From Parus major (taxonomy: Eukaryota > Chordata > Aves > Passeriformes > Paridae): DNA of 64,000 nucleotides. The stretch is from the NCBI RefSeq assembly GCF_001522545.3, contig NC_031769.1, positions 8,236,470-8,300,469 of the forward strand. The letters are read 5' to 3'. The translations under genes were made by a program, and so were the position numbers. The notes below the pieces were generated by a model. That model had not been told where the DNA came from, made no database searches, and saw nothing but the letters and a program-made list of their open reading frames with translations. The stretch's first letter is position 1. Each line of letters starts with the position of its first letter. Shown in pieces: positions 13,881-26,749 of this stretch.

Positions 13881-14225
13881 AGGCTGTTGCACCGGTACCT
13901 GTTCCGAGAGCACCCCTATGGAGCACACAGATGCCCTGCGTGCATACACAGCATCTCCATCTTTCGCTGAAGGCACAAGGAGATAAAAACCCTCCAGAGG
14001 GCCAGCGCTTGGATCCTCCAGCTCTCGTAGCACCTCAGAGAAGGTGCATTCACCTCTCTGCCCACCAGAGACAGGCCCCTGAGTCCCTCCGGACACTAGG
14101 GCGAGGGGCAGGCAAGGACAGCGGGAGAGAGCGGGACAACCCGCCGGTACCTAGGGCTGGGGCAGAGACCAATGACAGGTCCTGACCAATCATACCATGG
14201 GTCCGCGGGGCACGGCGGCACCTAC

Positions 14226-14288
14226 CGTGTACTCCCGCACTTGGCTGTGGAAGTTCTGCTCCCGGATCGTCACCTCGTCCGCTTCCAT
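14226..14288 (-). CDS. LMBR1: LMBR1 coding exon 1 (N-terminus only)
   Basis: LMBR1 (limb region 1 protein) is a multi-pass membrane protein of the LMBR1/LIMR family. Only its first 21 residues are in the window. They read MEADEVTIREQNFHSQVREY plus T, which matches the conserved family start (human begins MEGQDEVSAREQHFHSQVRE). The ATG at 14288-14286 has a strong context (A at -3, G at +4). The exon ends after a whole codon at a consensus donor, ACG then GTAGGT, so the intron is phase 0. The first membrane helix would begin in exon 2, beyond the left edge. An out-of-frame ATG lies seven bases upstream (14295-14293). The gene runs leftwards, head-to-head with NOM1 about 21 kb away. Identification rests on the 21 residues and on the LMBR1-NOM1-MNX1 order. 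Confidence 0.93.
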
Positions 14289-14654
14289 CCTTCATAGTAC
14301 CGCGGCCCCCGCGAGCAATGGCGGCCGCCGCCGCCGCGCCTGCTCCTGCCCCGCCGGCGACGAGCGGGCCACCATGGCCGGAGGCAGCCCGGCTGCTCCC
14401 CCGGGCCCCGGCAGCTGCTGAGGGGCCCCGGCTCCGCCGCTCTATCTATGCCGTCCGGCTGGCGCGGAGGAGGAGGAGGAGGAGGAGGAAGGGCGGGAAG
14501 CGCCGCCTCAGCTCCTCCTGCTGCGTCACCGCGCAGCGACCCCGCCAGGGGCGGGAGAAGGAGAGGGCGGGGTCACGCCGCAGGGGCGTGGCTTAGCCTT
14601 AAATGGAGGGTGGGAGAAGTCACGCCCAGAGGCGGGCTAGAGGGAGGAGCGGGG

Positions 14655-14733
14655 AAGGGGCGGGGCCAGGTCGGCTGGGGGCGGGGCCAGGGCTGCCGGG
14701 GGCGGGGCCAGGGCTGCCGGGGGCGGGGCTGGT
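14655..14733. repeat. Tandem GC-box minisatellite
   Basis: A unit of about 21 bases, GGGGGCGGGGCCAGGGCTGC plus C, recurs about 3.5 times, the first copy diverged. Each copy carries one Sp/KLF-type GC box (GGGGCGGGG), giving four in under 80 bases upstream of LMBR1. The G-runs could also form a G-quadruplex on the plus strand. Confidence 0.9.
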
Positions 14734-14751
14734 TTTACCGGCAAGGCCCGA

Positions 14752-15015
14752 GTCCCAGAATGACGGAATTGTTCAGGCAGGAAAGCCCCCCCGAGATCAT
14801 CGAATCCATCCTGTGACCGAACATCACTGCGTCAGCTATACCGTGGTACTAAGTACCATGTCGTCTTTCCTTAAACACTCCCAGGAACGGTGACTCCCCC
14901 ACCTCCTTCGGCTGCCCATTCCAATGTCTAACCTATCTTTTCAGTGAAGAATTTCCTCCTGATGTCCAACCTGAACTTCCCGTGGCGCACCTTAAGACTA
15001 TGTCCTCATGCTGTC
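14752..15015 (-). mobile_element. CR1 LINE 3' fragment, antisense
   Basis: TCCCAGAATGACGGAATTG, CATCGAATCCATCCTGTGACC, CACCTCCTTCGGCTGCCCATTCCAATG, GAAGAATTTCCTCCTGATGT and CCAACCTGAACTTCCC are CR1 3' blocks in antisense. The copy sits directly upstream of the LMBR1 CpG island and is followed to about 15380 by a GC-rich stretch with no recognised content. Confidence 0.9.
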
Positions 15016-18000
15016 GGAAACAGGCCAGCCGTTTGTGGCCGTGTGGGGACTGGCAGGGACAGAGTGCCCCTGTGTGTCCTGGGGGACAGGGAGCGGGGGA
15101 CACAGAGGGGAGAAGGGACCCTGAGCGGCAGGACAGGAGGCTCCTGTGGGGAAAGCAGGGCAGGAGACAGTGGTAGGCATGGGGAGAGCTGCTCCCTGCA
15201 GGCAGCTCCCCAGTGAAGGGAGTCGGCAGAGCAGTCTGGACCCCGGGGGTCACTTGCAGGAGTCACCCGGAGCCCGTCGGAGCCGGGTGTGGGCAGGGGT
15301 TCAGCTCCCCGCTGTGGAACACGACAGCCACCACTGTCACTGAAGCCGGCGGGGAAACATGAGGGAGCCGCGGGTGCTCGGCTCTAGTTGATCCTCCTCA
15401 AACTCAACAATCTAAACGCATCCGATTTTCTAGTTTGAAAGACTACTTAAAACTTCAGTCACAACTTTTATTCCTCTTCCCTGGAGCAGGTTTTTGTCAT
15501 TGAGTGATTTCTGCTTTCTCTGGTTTTTGCCCAAGTGCTGTGATGAGAAGGTAAAATCTCCCCATTATTCCCTGTTCCCTCTACATCCCTGGGCAACCTT
15601 CTCTTTTTCTGACTTTGCAAGTAGATAATTGTCTAAATATACACAGAAGACTATTAATCTAGGACACACTATAAATTACAGGTTGTGATTTAGCAAATCA
15701 AACTTTTATTTCAATCCAAGTATGTATCATTAGTCTAGAGAAGTTTCAAAAATAAGGATCATCATTTTCTGCTCATTCACAACTATTGATACATCATATA
15801 TGTTGTCAATGCCAATTATAACTCCAATTATATTAATTCCCCAGCCTCTGGCCCATTTTCTTGGTTAAAAGCAGATGGTAAAGTATTTATGAATTTTTAG
15901 AGTTAGAAAAAGTAATCTTTGACTGATGTATTTCTTGTAGTCCTGATGCAGAGGGTCCTGCAGCTTGAGTATGGCCACAGCTCCACCCTTGTTCTTTTGA
16001 TACTTGTGAAGACAAAGATGAGGTATTTGCAGGCACAATCATATAATGGGTGTAACAGGCCAGAAATGTTCCCATGCTTTCTCCTCTTGAAGCCCACTGC
16101 TCAAGGAGGAAGACTTCAGGCGTTCACTGAGGCTGTAGGAATAGAATATCATTAAAAGTAGAGTTAAAGGAGCAGGAGCACAGTCTTTGAGCTGCTTCTT
16201 GGGAAAAGCTGTCCTACTTTACAGCTGTTTTTCTGCACAGCACTTGATTCTGTCTGATATTATTACTTGTCTAGGTTTTTCTTCTTTGCCTATTCCTATT
16301 TATCTTCAATCTCCTTTTCTTCTTCAGATGCTGAAAGTGATTAAAGCATCCCTATAGTTTCTAAGTTGAATCTGACAAATTATACTTCTAGTTGAGTTTA
16401 GTTCTAATTTCAACTAGAATTAGAATAGTGCTGTTCTCGCTCAGGAGCTTGTCCAGACTGAACAGTGTAACTGAAGGCAAGGTTATAGGTAGACAAAATA
16501 TCTTTTATTATAACAAACACAGCTGACAAGAACAGACAACTGTCTGGCATGTGCAAACCTGGCCCCAGGGAAACCAAATTCTCTTAGAACTGCGTATAGA
16601 AATATTGGAACAGTAAAGTCAGGATCCCAACTTTCATCATCTTATATGAAAGACCCACACAATAAATGACAATGGTACTGGAGCCAGGCTGTTAGGAATT
16701 GAATGTTAGGCCTTCACTGGATTTGTGATGAAGAGAGAAATGCTGTCACCAGAGCAAACCCGCTCTTAAGAACTAGGGAGACCAGATCAAAGAGGAAAAA
16801 CGGGAACAACCAGAGACTCAGCCAGGAGTCCAAGCCTGAGGTGAGGGTTAGTTCCTGAGCTACCTGGGAAATGACTCACCCACTGTCAAGAAACAGCATT
16901 TCAGGCATTTCTAACTTAATCTGCAGATATATTGAATACTGGAAGATTGTAAACAAAAATAACAGTATTTTTGTAGCTTATAGAAAGTAAGATTTAGAAG
17001 ACCTGAAGCTTCCACTCCCACTTGGGCAATATGTGTTCTTTTTAATCTACTGAATTTGAGGTAAACTTAAGGAGGAGATACAGTACATAATTTGTCTCAT
17101 ACTGTGGACTGTTGAGTTCTTTCTTCCAGTTCTAGCAGATGAATCATCAGAAACAACATACACATTTATATTTGCTGAAAAGGTGGGGGGGATGGAAACA
17201 GCTTCGATCCTTTCTTGGGCAGAAGTTACTGCTCTGTTCTGAGGTATTTACATCACAAAGGAAGGTCAGAGTAGCCACCACAGCAAAATCTATTTATACC
17301 AAAGGAAATTCAGTCTAAAGGAGGCAGCTCTTGCAAACTGATGAGAAGGCTGACAGATGCATGCATTGATCTGATAGGAGTACAAAAGTAATAGTTTGAA
17401 GCACATTAGATGTAAAACTACCAAAGCAAGTCTGTGGTACTTTGCACCAGAGAATGGTTAAAAGACTTCTAGGTGTTTTTCCATATATATCCCAGACATA
17501 ATGAGACAGTGCTGGAGGAACTGCCCTCAGCCATTCTTACAACCTCCTCAGTAATTCTAAGGGACCTGTTGTAAGCTACATGTGATCTAGGTGTAAATAG
17601 AAAACTTTCTCATAGTGGTAATGGATGGATACACACACACAAGAGCAGTAATAAAAAAACAGACTTCCTTCTAACTTACATTTGGTGGTACCTAACCCCC
17701 AGCATAAAAGTTGAGAAGATTTATGAGATTTTGCTCAGTTTATTGCTTTTCAGATTAGTTTTAACACCATTTTTCAGCTCCAGGGTGACCCAGTAAGTAT
17801 CTGGTACCCTGAATACCCAAGAGAGTTTTATGTGCACAGGATTACCTCTAAGATTTTCCAAACAAAAACGTTGGGATAGTCAAGGCAATAAAAGTAATTT
17901 GAATTGTCAAAGTTGGAAGCTTTCAAAGTTGGAACTGTTCTCTAGGAAGGTTCCCTCAGAATTTGCCAATGGATTTCAAAGCACTCTTTAACTGTAAATG

Positions 18001-21000
18001 CAAGATTGGCACCATGCCTTTAAGTCTAAATTTATCTCACAGCATTTGAATAGGTGATACCTTTTTTCAAATCATCCTTTGTTCAAATGAAGCTTGGCTA
18101 AACAGAAAATAGGAAGATATTATCTCTGTTAAGATGACTAGTTACATAGTTATATTCAAAATATTACCTAGGAATTAGTCAGATTGAAGCCCAAAGCTTC
18201 AAATCACTTTAGTATGATGCCAAGAATGACCACTGACTTTAAAGAGATCTTTGGGTATACACATGCCACAGATGACACCCAGCACTTTATATTCAAAAGC
18301 CAATTATGGAAGACAAAAAAAAAAAAGATTCAAAATTTAAAATATCTTGATCATGGTATAAAAGAAACATAATATTATCAAAATTATGTATATTAGGTTT
18401 ATTTACTGGATGATTTTTTCAGTGTCTTATATTGGGTAATCTAAAACACAGAAAGAATTGCATTATAACTTCAGAAATCCAGTTCCATCAGTCTTGGATC
18501 TGGATTCAGCTTAAAATATTGTTGACTAACATGTCATTTCTATTCATAACTTATACTTTTTACTTATTTGCTTTTTTTTAAGAACAGAAAAGTTGGGGTT
18601 TTTTTTTGTTCCAAACACTTCTAGCTTGTTTTTTCATTGCATTAACCCAGTAACAATAACTCCCCAGCTAAATCCTGTATTACAGCACAATATATCTATT
18701 CTAACTTTTTGAAACGACCAAGAAAAATAAATTTGAATTAAAAATTACAATGTTGGCACAAAAAAAGAGGACATAAACTAGTTTAGTATAGATTCACATA
18801 GGTATGTGCTGGATTTTACATATATATAGTCATAAATATATATATATTATAAATATATAATATTTGTAAATGTATTTATGAATACATAAGCCCCCCAAAA
18901 AGAAGAAAAAAACACAAAATATTACCATTTGGTAATTATTCCATTATTGTTGGAACAAGCTTTTAAAATCAACATTTTAGTAAAAATCTGCACTATTTCT
19001 AACTTAAAGTTTGGTCCACTTGTAAAAAATTAAGTGATACTGCTTTCAGTAACAAGGAACTGGATTTGGTAATGAACAAATCCCCTTCTAATCCTTAAGT
19101 TTCCTTCAGTGACAGGAGCCTAGAGTCAGTACCTGCAATTTATTACAGTCAGAGGCATAAACTCTGCAGGCTGTCAGGTAAAGAATAAGTCACATCATGA
19201 AGCTTCACATCATGAAGAGAACAGTTTCTTCCATACCTAGGCAGCTTGAAGTGACTGAAAGATCATTTTGCCTCCATTCACCCTTAATGGGGCTTTCATG
19301 TCCCATTGGGAGCATTCAAAGCACTCTTCAAATCAAAACATGGCAAAACTCATACCACATTGCAGCTTAAACTTCATTAGGAATAAAATGAAAGGTAATC
19401 TTAAAGGATATGTGGCTGCATAAGTCAAAGTTCACCTGCTAAGTAGATATGAATGAGGTATGGGTCATCTGTGCCATGCTGTGTACCCATGGCTGTTTGC
19501 ATTGATTCCTCAAGTAGGTATTTATCGGTAAAATTCTGGAATGACTGTCTGGGCCAATATTGTTACAGAAGAACCAAAGAACTAAATCAACTAAAAAAAA
19601 AAAAAAAAAAGTGTCCCTTTCAACAGTTTATGTCTTTTTTTAGCCCAGAAATTTAGTGTTAGGCTCAATCAGCCTCTGAAAGGGGTTCAGCTAGAGTGGA
19701 TGGATGAAAAGACTGAAAATTCATTACTTTCCCTTATGGTGTGCTCAATATTTAATTCCTGCTAATCACAATTCTCCTCAAAATCTCCTTTTCAGTCAGT
19801 TAAAAAGATTTACTCTAAGTAAATTTACCCTTTGAAAATTTTTCTCAGCCATGAACTCTTTTTTTTTTCTTTCATCCCTGAATCCTCTCCAAACTTTTAA
19901 CCTACTTATTAAAATGCAGACACAAGAACTGAAAGCAGTATTCTAGGCTCAGATGTAAAATAACCTTCTTATTTTATGCTCTTTGTTACAGACCATTTAA
20001 TCACTATGGAGGAAAACAACGCACAGACTCAGAGGTGAAAAATATGATTACTTCCCAGAAGTAAATGAAATGTGCAGTTGAAGACATTTGTATTTACTCC
20101 TGTCTTCCTGCTGTCAGAGGCCTGGCTGCAGGTGAAAGGCTGCCTTGTGGTTTTGATTGCCATGTCCACTTACTTCCTTACAGAAAATAATGACAATTTT
20201 AGGGACATTTTAATCCAAATGCAATAGCAATCATTTCCTTCACATAGAAAATGGTGGTTACCTCTGAACTTCACTTATGCCAACCAGCAGCAATCTGTAA
20301 TTTCTATTCTGATCACTGCCCTGCAGATACAGCCCTGGTTCTGTAAAAAGGACCTCAACCCCTTGTTCCTGTTGCATTCATGGACTTTTGACTGAATTCA
20401 AGCCTCTTTTGTTTTCTGCTTCCCAAACATTTCAGATTGCTCTGTATGATTAGATCATCTTTGTAATTTACCACTCCTACTTCCAGTATTTGCCAGCATT
20501 TTTGTATTATTTGCCAGTATCATTAGCAGTGATTTGTCAACCAGAATAAATACATCCTTAAAAAATTACATTACCATCTATGTGGGGTTTTTTAAAGTTT
20601 TTCTTACTTTTTTTTTCCTCGTCTTTGGAAAGTTCCTGATATACTAAGTACATAAAATAATTATTTTACTGGTTGCAAGTGTTATGTTTGCCCATATGTA
20701 ATAGAAGCTTGCCAATACCATGGGTTGGTTTCATGGCAACACCATAAGGGGATTAAAAGAGTTATCCCAGAGTGAAGTCAATATTATTTGTGTTAGCAAA
20801 TAATCATTAAAAGCTTTAATGTTGTTTTACCACTGGCTGAATAATAGCACCAAAGGTGTCTCTGAAACCAAAGTGTCACAAACAATTCTTCTGTTTTTCC
20901 AGAAGAGACGCTTTCTTCACTCTGTGCTTTCTCTCCAGCCTCTGTTTAGTTCCCACTCTAGAAGTGCCTACATGGTCCCATTTTAAATGACCCCAGGCCC

Positions 21001-22854
21001 TGCTGCACTTTGGTTTGTTGTGTACACAGCACCATGTTACATCTACACCGCACAGAGCTGCAGTCTCACCTCTCACTGCCCCGTGCTTGCCCCACAGCCT
21101 TTGCTGATCATTTACCGTCTTACTTTACAGTGTTTCTCTGTCCTTTCAGAATATTCTCCTTTGATTTGTGGGTCAGTCAACATCTTGCATTAGATATCTG
21201 AGTCTGCCAATCTACTATTGATTCTAAAAGATGTGATCATGCATTAGCTGTATTATAAATGATGAAATTGCAAATATCCACCCATATGATCAGTTCCTGA
21301 CTACTTAACATGGCTGTAATCATTGTCCTTTAAAAAAATTAAATCATTAATCTGCTGGGCCATCTGTGCTTACTCTGAACCATCCTCAAGCTATATTTTA
21401 TTAGTTATATAGTTTTGAGAAATGGAATTTTACCATTTTTGGAGAAGAGAGGTTGCACTGTGAAATCCCTAAACAATAACTGAAAAAATATTTGGTATTA
21501 GTTAAATAATTTTATTTTTTCTCTCTAAATTTAGCATCTGACTCACCATGACTAAGATGCTTTTACTGTTAAATACCACATGGAAGGCATTTCAAAAATC
21601 CATCCTGTATTAACTACAACCGTTTTTCAGTCTGGGTGACAAAAATCACACTGTATAAATTTAGTCTTTGAAAGTAAGCCATGCACCTTTTATGAAGGAC
21701 TTTTATCCAAAATGCTAGAAATTTTAAAGGAAATTAATCATCTTAATTTCTTAAATTAATAGGTGCAAGATTTATTCTTAAATCATAGATACTCCTTTCT
21801 AATTAAATTCAAATGTGTTTAATGCATCTCAGGAGTGTTAAGATAATAAGTAGACCTTTTCTGGAACTTAACATCCTCGATCCCTGTCAATAATTATATT
21901 GGGTGGCTAATAAAATATGATGCCAGGCATTTTTTAAATCTTTATCTTCCTCTTCTGTCTCATTAGCAAAATGAATAGGTTTGCTCCAGAGGCATCACCT
22001 AATCTGGAGAATTCAATGTTGTTCAAGGACACAGCAAATAAATTTCAGCAGGTATTCCTTCCTGCAACAGTCATATATAAAATGCACTTTTACAGCATCT
22101 GCCAGTTACTCGTTGCTGTATAAGATTATTGCCATTGTAAAAGCCACCAAAGGCTGGAAAACCAAAAAGGTCTGTCAGGTGTGATCTCCTGACAAGGAGA
22201 ACTTTATGCAGTTATCAAAGACTACACTCCTCATAGAGCTGCAGTGTCCAGTAATTGATCCACAGAAAACATGGCACTCATCCATTCCACCACTGGTCTA
22301 TCAGAAAATGCTGACATCAAGAGAGAAAGTTATTTTATAACATAAGACAATACTTATTTTCAGAAACTGGACTCAGCTCTTGCAAGCCTTTTAACAAAAA
22401 TTATGCCATTAATGTGAAATTAGCTAATTTGTTCTTGAGAGTTTAATTTCCTTTCTCAAGTAGACATTACATTACAGTAATTACACCTGCAAGTTAGGAA
22501 AAAAAAATGGCAGGATCCTCAGTCCCTGGGATGATATATTGTCCTCTGGTCCTCACATAAAAGCAAAAGCCATCTCTAGTCACTTGGGTATATCCAAGTA
22601 TTTGAATGGAGGACTCCAGAGATTTCATTTCACTTGAAAGTGGGAGGACAGAAGAAGGAATAGGTTGTGATTCATCCAACTCTTTAAAATATTTCCAGCT
22701 TTCTAATTTTAGGCCCTGTACACCATACATTAAACTCAAATGATACCCACCCTGCCAGTGATTGCAGCTGCAGAGATACTGCCTGCTGAAGCTCCATCTC
22801 TGTCTATGCTACACGGCACATATGTGATATTGGATCACATTTTACATGCAGTGT
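15016..22854. other. Intergenic, LMBR1-NOM1 interval, left part
   Basis: Bases 15016-15380 are GC-rich with no identifiable gene. From 15.4 kb on the DNA is AT-rich and without recognisable coding exons. It contains an imperfect hairpin (16386-16419), an AT-rich low-complexity tract (18815-18890), a 13-base direct repeat (19190-19217) and a poly-A run (about 19592-19610). No transposon family other than CR1 was recognised, and no CR1 was seen in this part. Confidence 0.6.
18815..18890. repeat. AT-rich low-complexity tract
   Basis: Runs of alternating TA with short spacers (TATATATATTATAAATATATAA and similar) make this a simple low-complexity segment without other features. Confidence 0.85.
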
Positions 22855-22857
22855 GTC

Positions 22858-23140
22858 ACACAGAATCCCAGAGTCTTTTGAGTTGAAGGACACCTATAAG
22901 GATTGTCAAGCCCAGCTCCCTGCTCCTTGCAGGACTACCTGGAACTAAAACATGTGACTAAGAGCAATGTCCAGATATTCTCTGAACTCTGACAAGCTTA
23001 GTGCAATGACCACTTCCCTGGGAAGCCTGCTCCAGGGACCACCCTCTCAGTGGAGAACCTTTTCCTAACTGAAGTCCCATCTGAACTTCCCCAAAACAGC
23101 CTCATTCCATTCCATAAGGCATCCCTTTTAGAAACACTAT
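22858..23140 (-). mobile_element. CR1 LINE 3' fragment, antisense
   Basis: CACAGAATCCCAGAGTCTTT, GAAGGACACCTATAAGGATTGTC, the CCTGGGAAGCCTGCTCCAGG block and CCTAACTGAAGTCCCATC are antisense CR1 3' blocks. It is the only interspersed repeat I recognise between 15.1 and 33.5 kb. Confidence 0.9.
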
Positions 23141-25576
23141 CACACTGTGCCCCTTTATTTTTTTTTCCCATTTTATTGAGCTGTAGCCCTTGGCTTGGGC
23201 AAGAGGAAAGGTCAGTCTACACAACATACAAAAAAGTTTGTGGCTGTCCTACAAAATCTCTGAAGCCAAGGTTTGTCTAAAGACTACTGTCCAGATACTT
23301 CATCTTACTCTGTGAGGAATCACCTATTTAAATTGTAGAGATAGTACAAAGTCAAAAAAGTTTCATAGGATGTATTCTTACTGTTTTACATCATGTGTGT
23401 TGATACCTCAAGACTTACTTGCTTTTACAGAAACAATACTTTTTGCATTGTTTTTAATTTGCCAATAGCTAAGCATAAATTAAAAGAGTACATTAAAAGT
23501 CTCTCTAAGGCACATAGGAAAACCTAAATACACAAGAGTCACTTTATCCTGATTAATAAAAACAACAAACCATGGGAAATGACTCTGTAGTTTGTCACTG
23601 GTAAAGTATTGCAGAGGATGTAGTTTTCATTGCAGTACCATTAATGCTGCATAGCATATGACAGCTTTGCTATTTATGCAGTCATGTCTGCCCTGTTTCT
23701 GTAGCCTGACAGCCCATCTCCCTACCCCACACTCTGTCCTGTCATCACTGGGGCTATCCAAGTGCCAATACTCTGGACATATGCTAACCTGACATCTTCC
23801 CCACCTTTAAATCCTTGCCCACAGTCCATTTATAGTCACCTTCTCCAAAATCAGCACAATTAGAATATACTTTCAGACCTATTTGCTGTCTCATTGTGTA
23901 TTAACACCTGAGTATCAACAAAATAAGAAAACAACCCATGTTCTCACAGACGGATCTTCTCCCTACTTCAACTCTGTTACCAAAGTGATATTTAGTCTGG
24001 AATGCATTCAGGCTGCTAGCAAAACTGCAAGGGAATTAATTATTGAACATTGCTCTAGTCCTAAATAACACTATGGGCTATGACATACATTTGGATTTTT
24101 TATTGTAGTGACAGAGATAACGTGCCAGTGAGCTCATCATCTTCCCAGGTTCTCTTCACCCCACAGCTCAGAGCAAAACACCAGCAGCATGCTGGTGAGA
24201 TGAAATTCCAGCCGTACTCCTTGCCTTCCTCTGTCTTGCAGCTCCACCACTGACTCCCATATTTAACACCATCACCACGCAGCAGGATCTGCTGATGCAT
24301 CCCTTCATATTTTCTTTCGGACCTTGAGTCATGCCAGGCTTGAGGGAACATTAGGTTTCCTCTCAAATAGCTCTGCAGTAAGTCTCGCATTCCTTCTCTG
24401 TGGTCTAAAGCACCTTATAGAATCTCTGAATCAAAAACTATTTTGTCTATTCAAGCTCTAAAATTTTCACATAATTTGGCATTGTGAAATAATCCCACAG
24501 CAGGCACTGTACAACTCCAAGTTCCCTATATTTAATTGATTTTTGTATTACTGCAGGCTAATAACCTCCATAGAGCCTCTGAAAAACTCTGAAAAAGTGA
24601 GGATTTCATTTGAGCACTTTGTGAAAGTACTCAGGCAAGAACTTTTTGGGCTGTAGTGCTGATCCTGTCCAGCTTTATTCTTGTTCAATTTATCCCCACT
24701 ACCCCTCAGCAGCACTAACACAGCCATACATGGCTGGCCAGACCTGGGGAAGATAACTAGCAAAAATACAAAATTTAATCAGAATTAATTCTCTGAGCCA
24801 GTTCATTCTGTGTTCACACAACAGAAGGAGTGATGTAAACTGAGAACAGAGAGCTACTGCAGCCATCACTATTGCAGAGAGAAATGCTTGTGAGCTACAG
24901 TGTACATGGAAAACCATCACAAATGTTCTTCTGTTTGGCCAATGCCATTTGTAGTACTGAGAGTAATAGAAAATGTGATAAAATATATTGTTCTTTTGCT
25001 CTGTAATCACAATCCTTACAAAGAATTATGAGTCAAGACATAACTGCTGACCAATAATTTTCACAATGGGCTATGGAATAAGAAATACATATGCAGAATG
25101 CCAGCAGAACAAATTCATTGCATTTTTTAGGAGTTTGTTCAAAGATTCACTCATGCAGTATATTCTAAGTGTATAATTTCAAATAATTGAATTAATTTAA
25201 ATATTGTATGCATACTTACACATAGTGTGGGTCTGTGTATTTATGTATGGTGTGTGCGCTTATTTTTATTTAAAATTCTCAAAAATATAGTTACTCTGCT
25301 ATAGTATTGAAATAAGCTTGTACCGAAGAGATCATCGGGTAATGTCCTCTAGAGAATTTCTTTTCAAGAGCCAAATTACATAGTTTGTATGCTGAGTAAA
25401 TTCAAGAAAGGTATGGGTATGAGTTTTTCTTGTTTTTTTTTCAAAATCATGGTCTAGAGACTTCTGAAAATGAAGGTTTTGCCTTTACAATGAAGCAGCA
25501 ACTTCTGTTATTCTTTTACGTGAGTTTGTGTGAGTACACATATGAAAGAAAAATATAGGTTAATTACTGTTGGAGG

Positions 25577-25669
25577 GCCTCTTTAGCTTATAATTTTATT
25601 ATTCAGTGCCTCTTTAGTTTATCATTTTGTTATGCAGTGCCTCTTCATCTTATAATTTTATTCTGCAGT
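25577..25669 (+). repeat. 31-base tandem repeat, three copies
   Basis: Units at 25577-25607, 25608-25638 and 25639-25669 each start GCCTCTT and end CAGT. They differ at a handful of positions, so the array is not recent. Confidence 0.9.
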
Positions 25670-26749
25670 TTATATTTTATTTCCTTAAGAGGAACATTGA
25701 AGTTTGTGCCCCAAATAAATTATTTATTTTAAAATAGATAACATATTTAAATAGCTGCTTAATATAATACAAGAACTAATAAGCTGAAGTGTTTTAAACT
25801 GAAAAATTATAGACAAATCTGAAATATATGCAAACTAAAGCATTATCTTAGTTATCTTCCCTTGTTAGATGCATCACTGCATGCACAAAGTCATGTAGCT
25901 CAAATCAATGATTTCACTTAAACTATGCTCTGGAAAAAAATGGCAGTTTTGACTACATAGAAATATAATAAGAATTCCGCAATATGACCTATAGTTTTTA
26001 CTGAAATAAATTAATGGATGGCATGCAGATGCCAAGATTAAACAGAGTAATAACAAAACATTAGTAAGCACTTTTAGTGTAATTAAATTTTTGATGTATT
26101 ACAATTTTTAGTGCGTAATTATTTTTGAAGGAACTGGAGAGTAATACTGGATCACACCCTACCTAGTTACTAAAGAATAAAGTATGGTGATACTTTTAAA
26201 TTCTATTGCAGAATAATGGTGTATTGTCCATCACAGATAATGATGGCAAGGTTTCTCTCATCTGATAATCACTCACAGTGATTACCTAATAAAAGGACAA
26301 TCCCCAGTACTGCAAGAACCTCTGGTCAGTCCAGAATGTAAGCAAGCATTAAGATGTGCTATATAAAGCATCTCAGCTTGCAAGTGACCTTGAATCTGCT
26401 TCCTTATTGCTGGAGGTTGGGATTGTTCCATGGCTGTGTTCCCAGTCTGCATCAAGAGGCTACTGATAACATCAATCTTATACACGAGTCTCTAAAACTA
26501 TTTTTGATGTTGGCCTTGAACAAGTATAATAATTTCACTTAATCACTTCTGTTTCTACACAAAAACTGGAATCTAAGCCGACTTCTAATTTTTCATTCTT
26601 GTGAAATCCGGCCACAGGTTTTCTGTCTGCCATCAAATATCTGGAATCACAATTAGCTAAAATATGTCAGATGCCCTGTGACTCCCAGCCATCTTTATTG
26701 TACAGAAGTTCACTTTCAGCTAAGAGTAGAATAAATTCTGTTTGACTGA

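Larger units (their letters stand above)
1..14225 (-). other. LMBR1: LMBR1 intron 1 (3' part of intron outside window)
   Basis: This stretch follows the donor of LMBR1 coding exon 1 (GT at 14225-14224 on the minus strand) and runs to the window edge. I looked for exon 2, which should encode the first membrane segment, and did not find it, so the whole stretch is taken as intron 1. It is AT-rich and contains CR1 fragments near 4.7, 5.05, 11.5 and 13.5 kb, a 53-base palindrome at 10066-10118 and a short hairpin at 3913-3941. Open frames here (for example 155 codons at 7191-7658, plus strand) have no recognisable family features and look like chance. The SHH limb enhancer ZRS lies in a later LMBR1 intron and is not expected here. 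Confidence 0.8.
14180..14760. promoter_or_regulatory. LMBR1: LMBR1 promoter CpG island
   Basis: By eye this block is strongly GC- and CpG-rich against an AT-rich flank, and it covers the LMBR1 start codon on the minus strand. Upstream of the gene (higher coordinates) it holds a GGA-rich trinucleotide run (about 14466-14490), a CRE-like TGCGTCA at 14522-14528 and a tandem GC-box array at 14655-14733. I see no TATA box. This fits a housekeeping-type dispersed promoter. The transcription start cannot be set from sequence alone. Confidence 0.8.

Noticed and set aside
1..14225. SHH limb enhancer ZRS within LMBR1
   Set aside because: The ZRS lies in a later LMBR1 intron (intron 5 in mammals). Only intron 1 is present, and no matching block was recognised.
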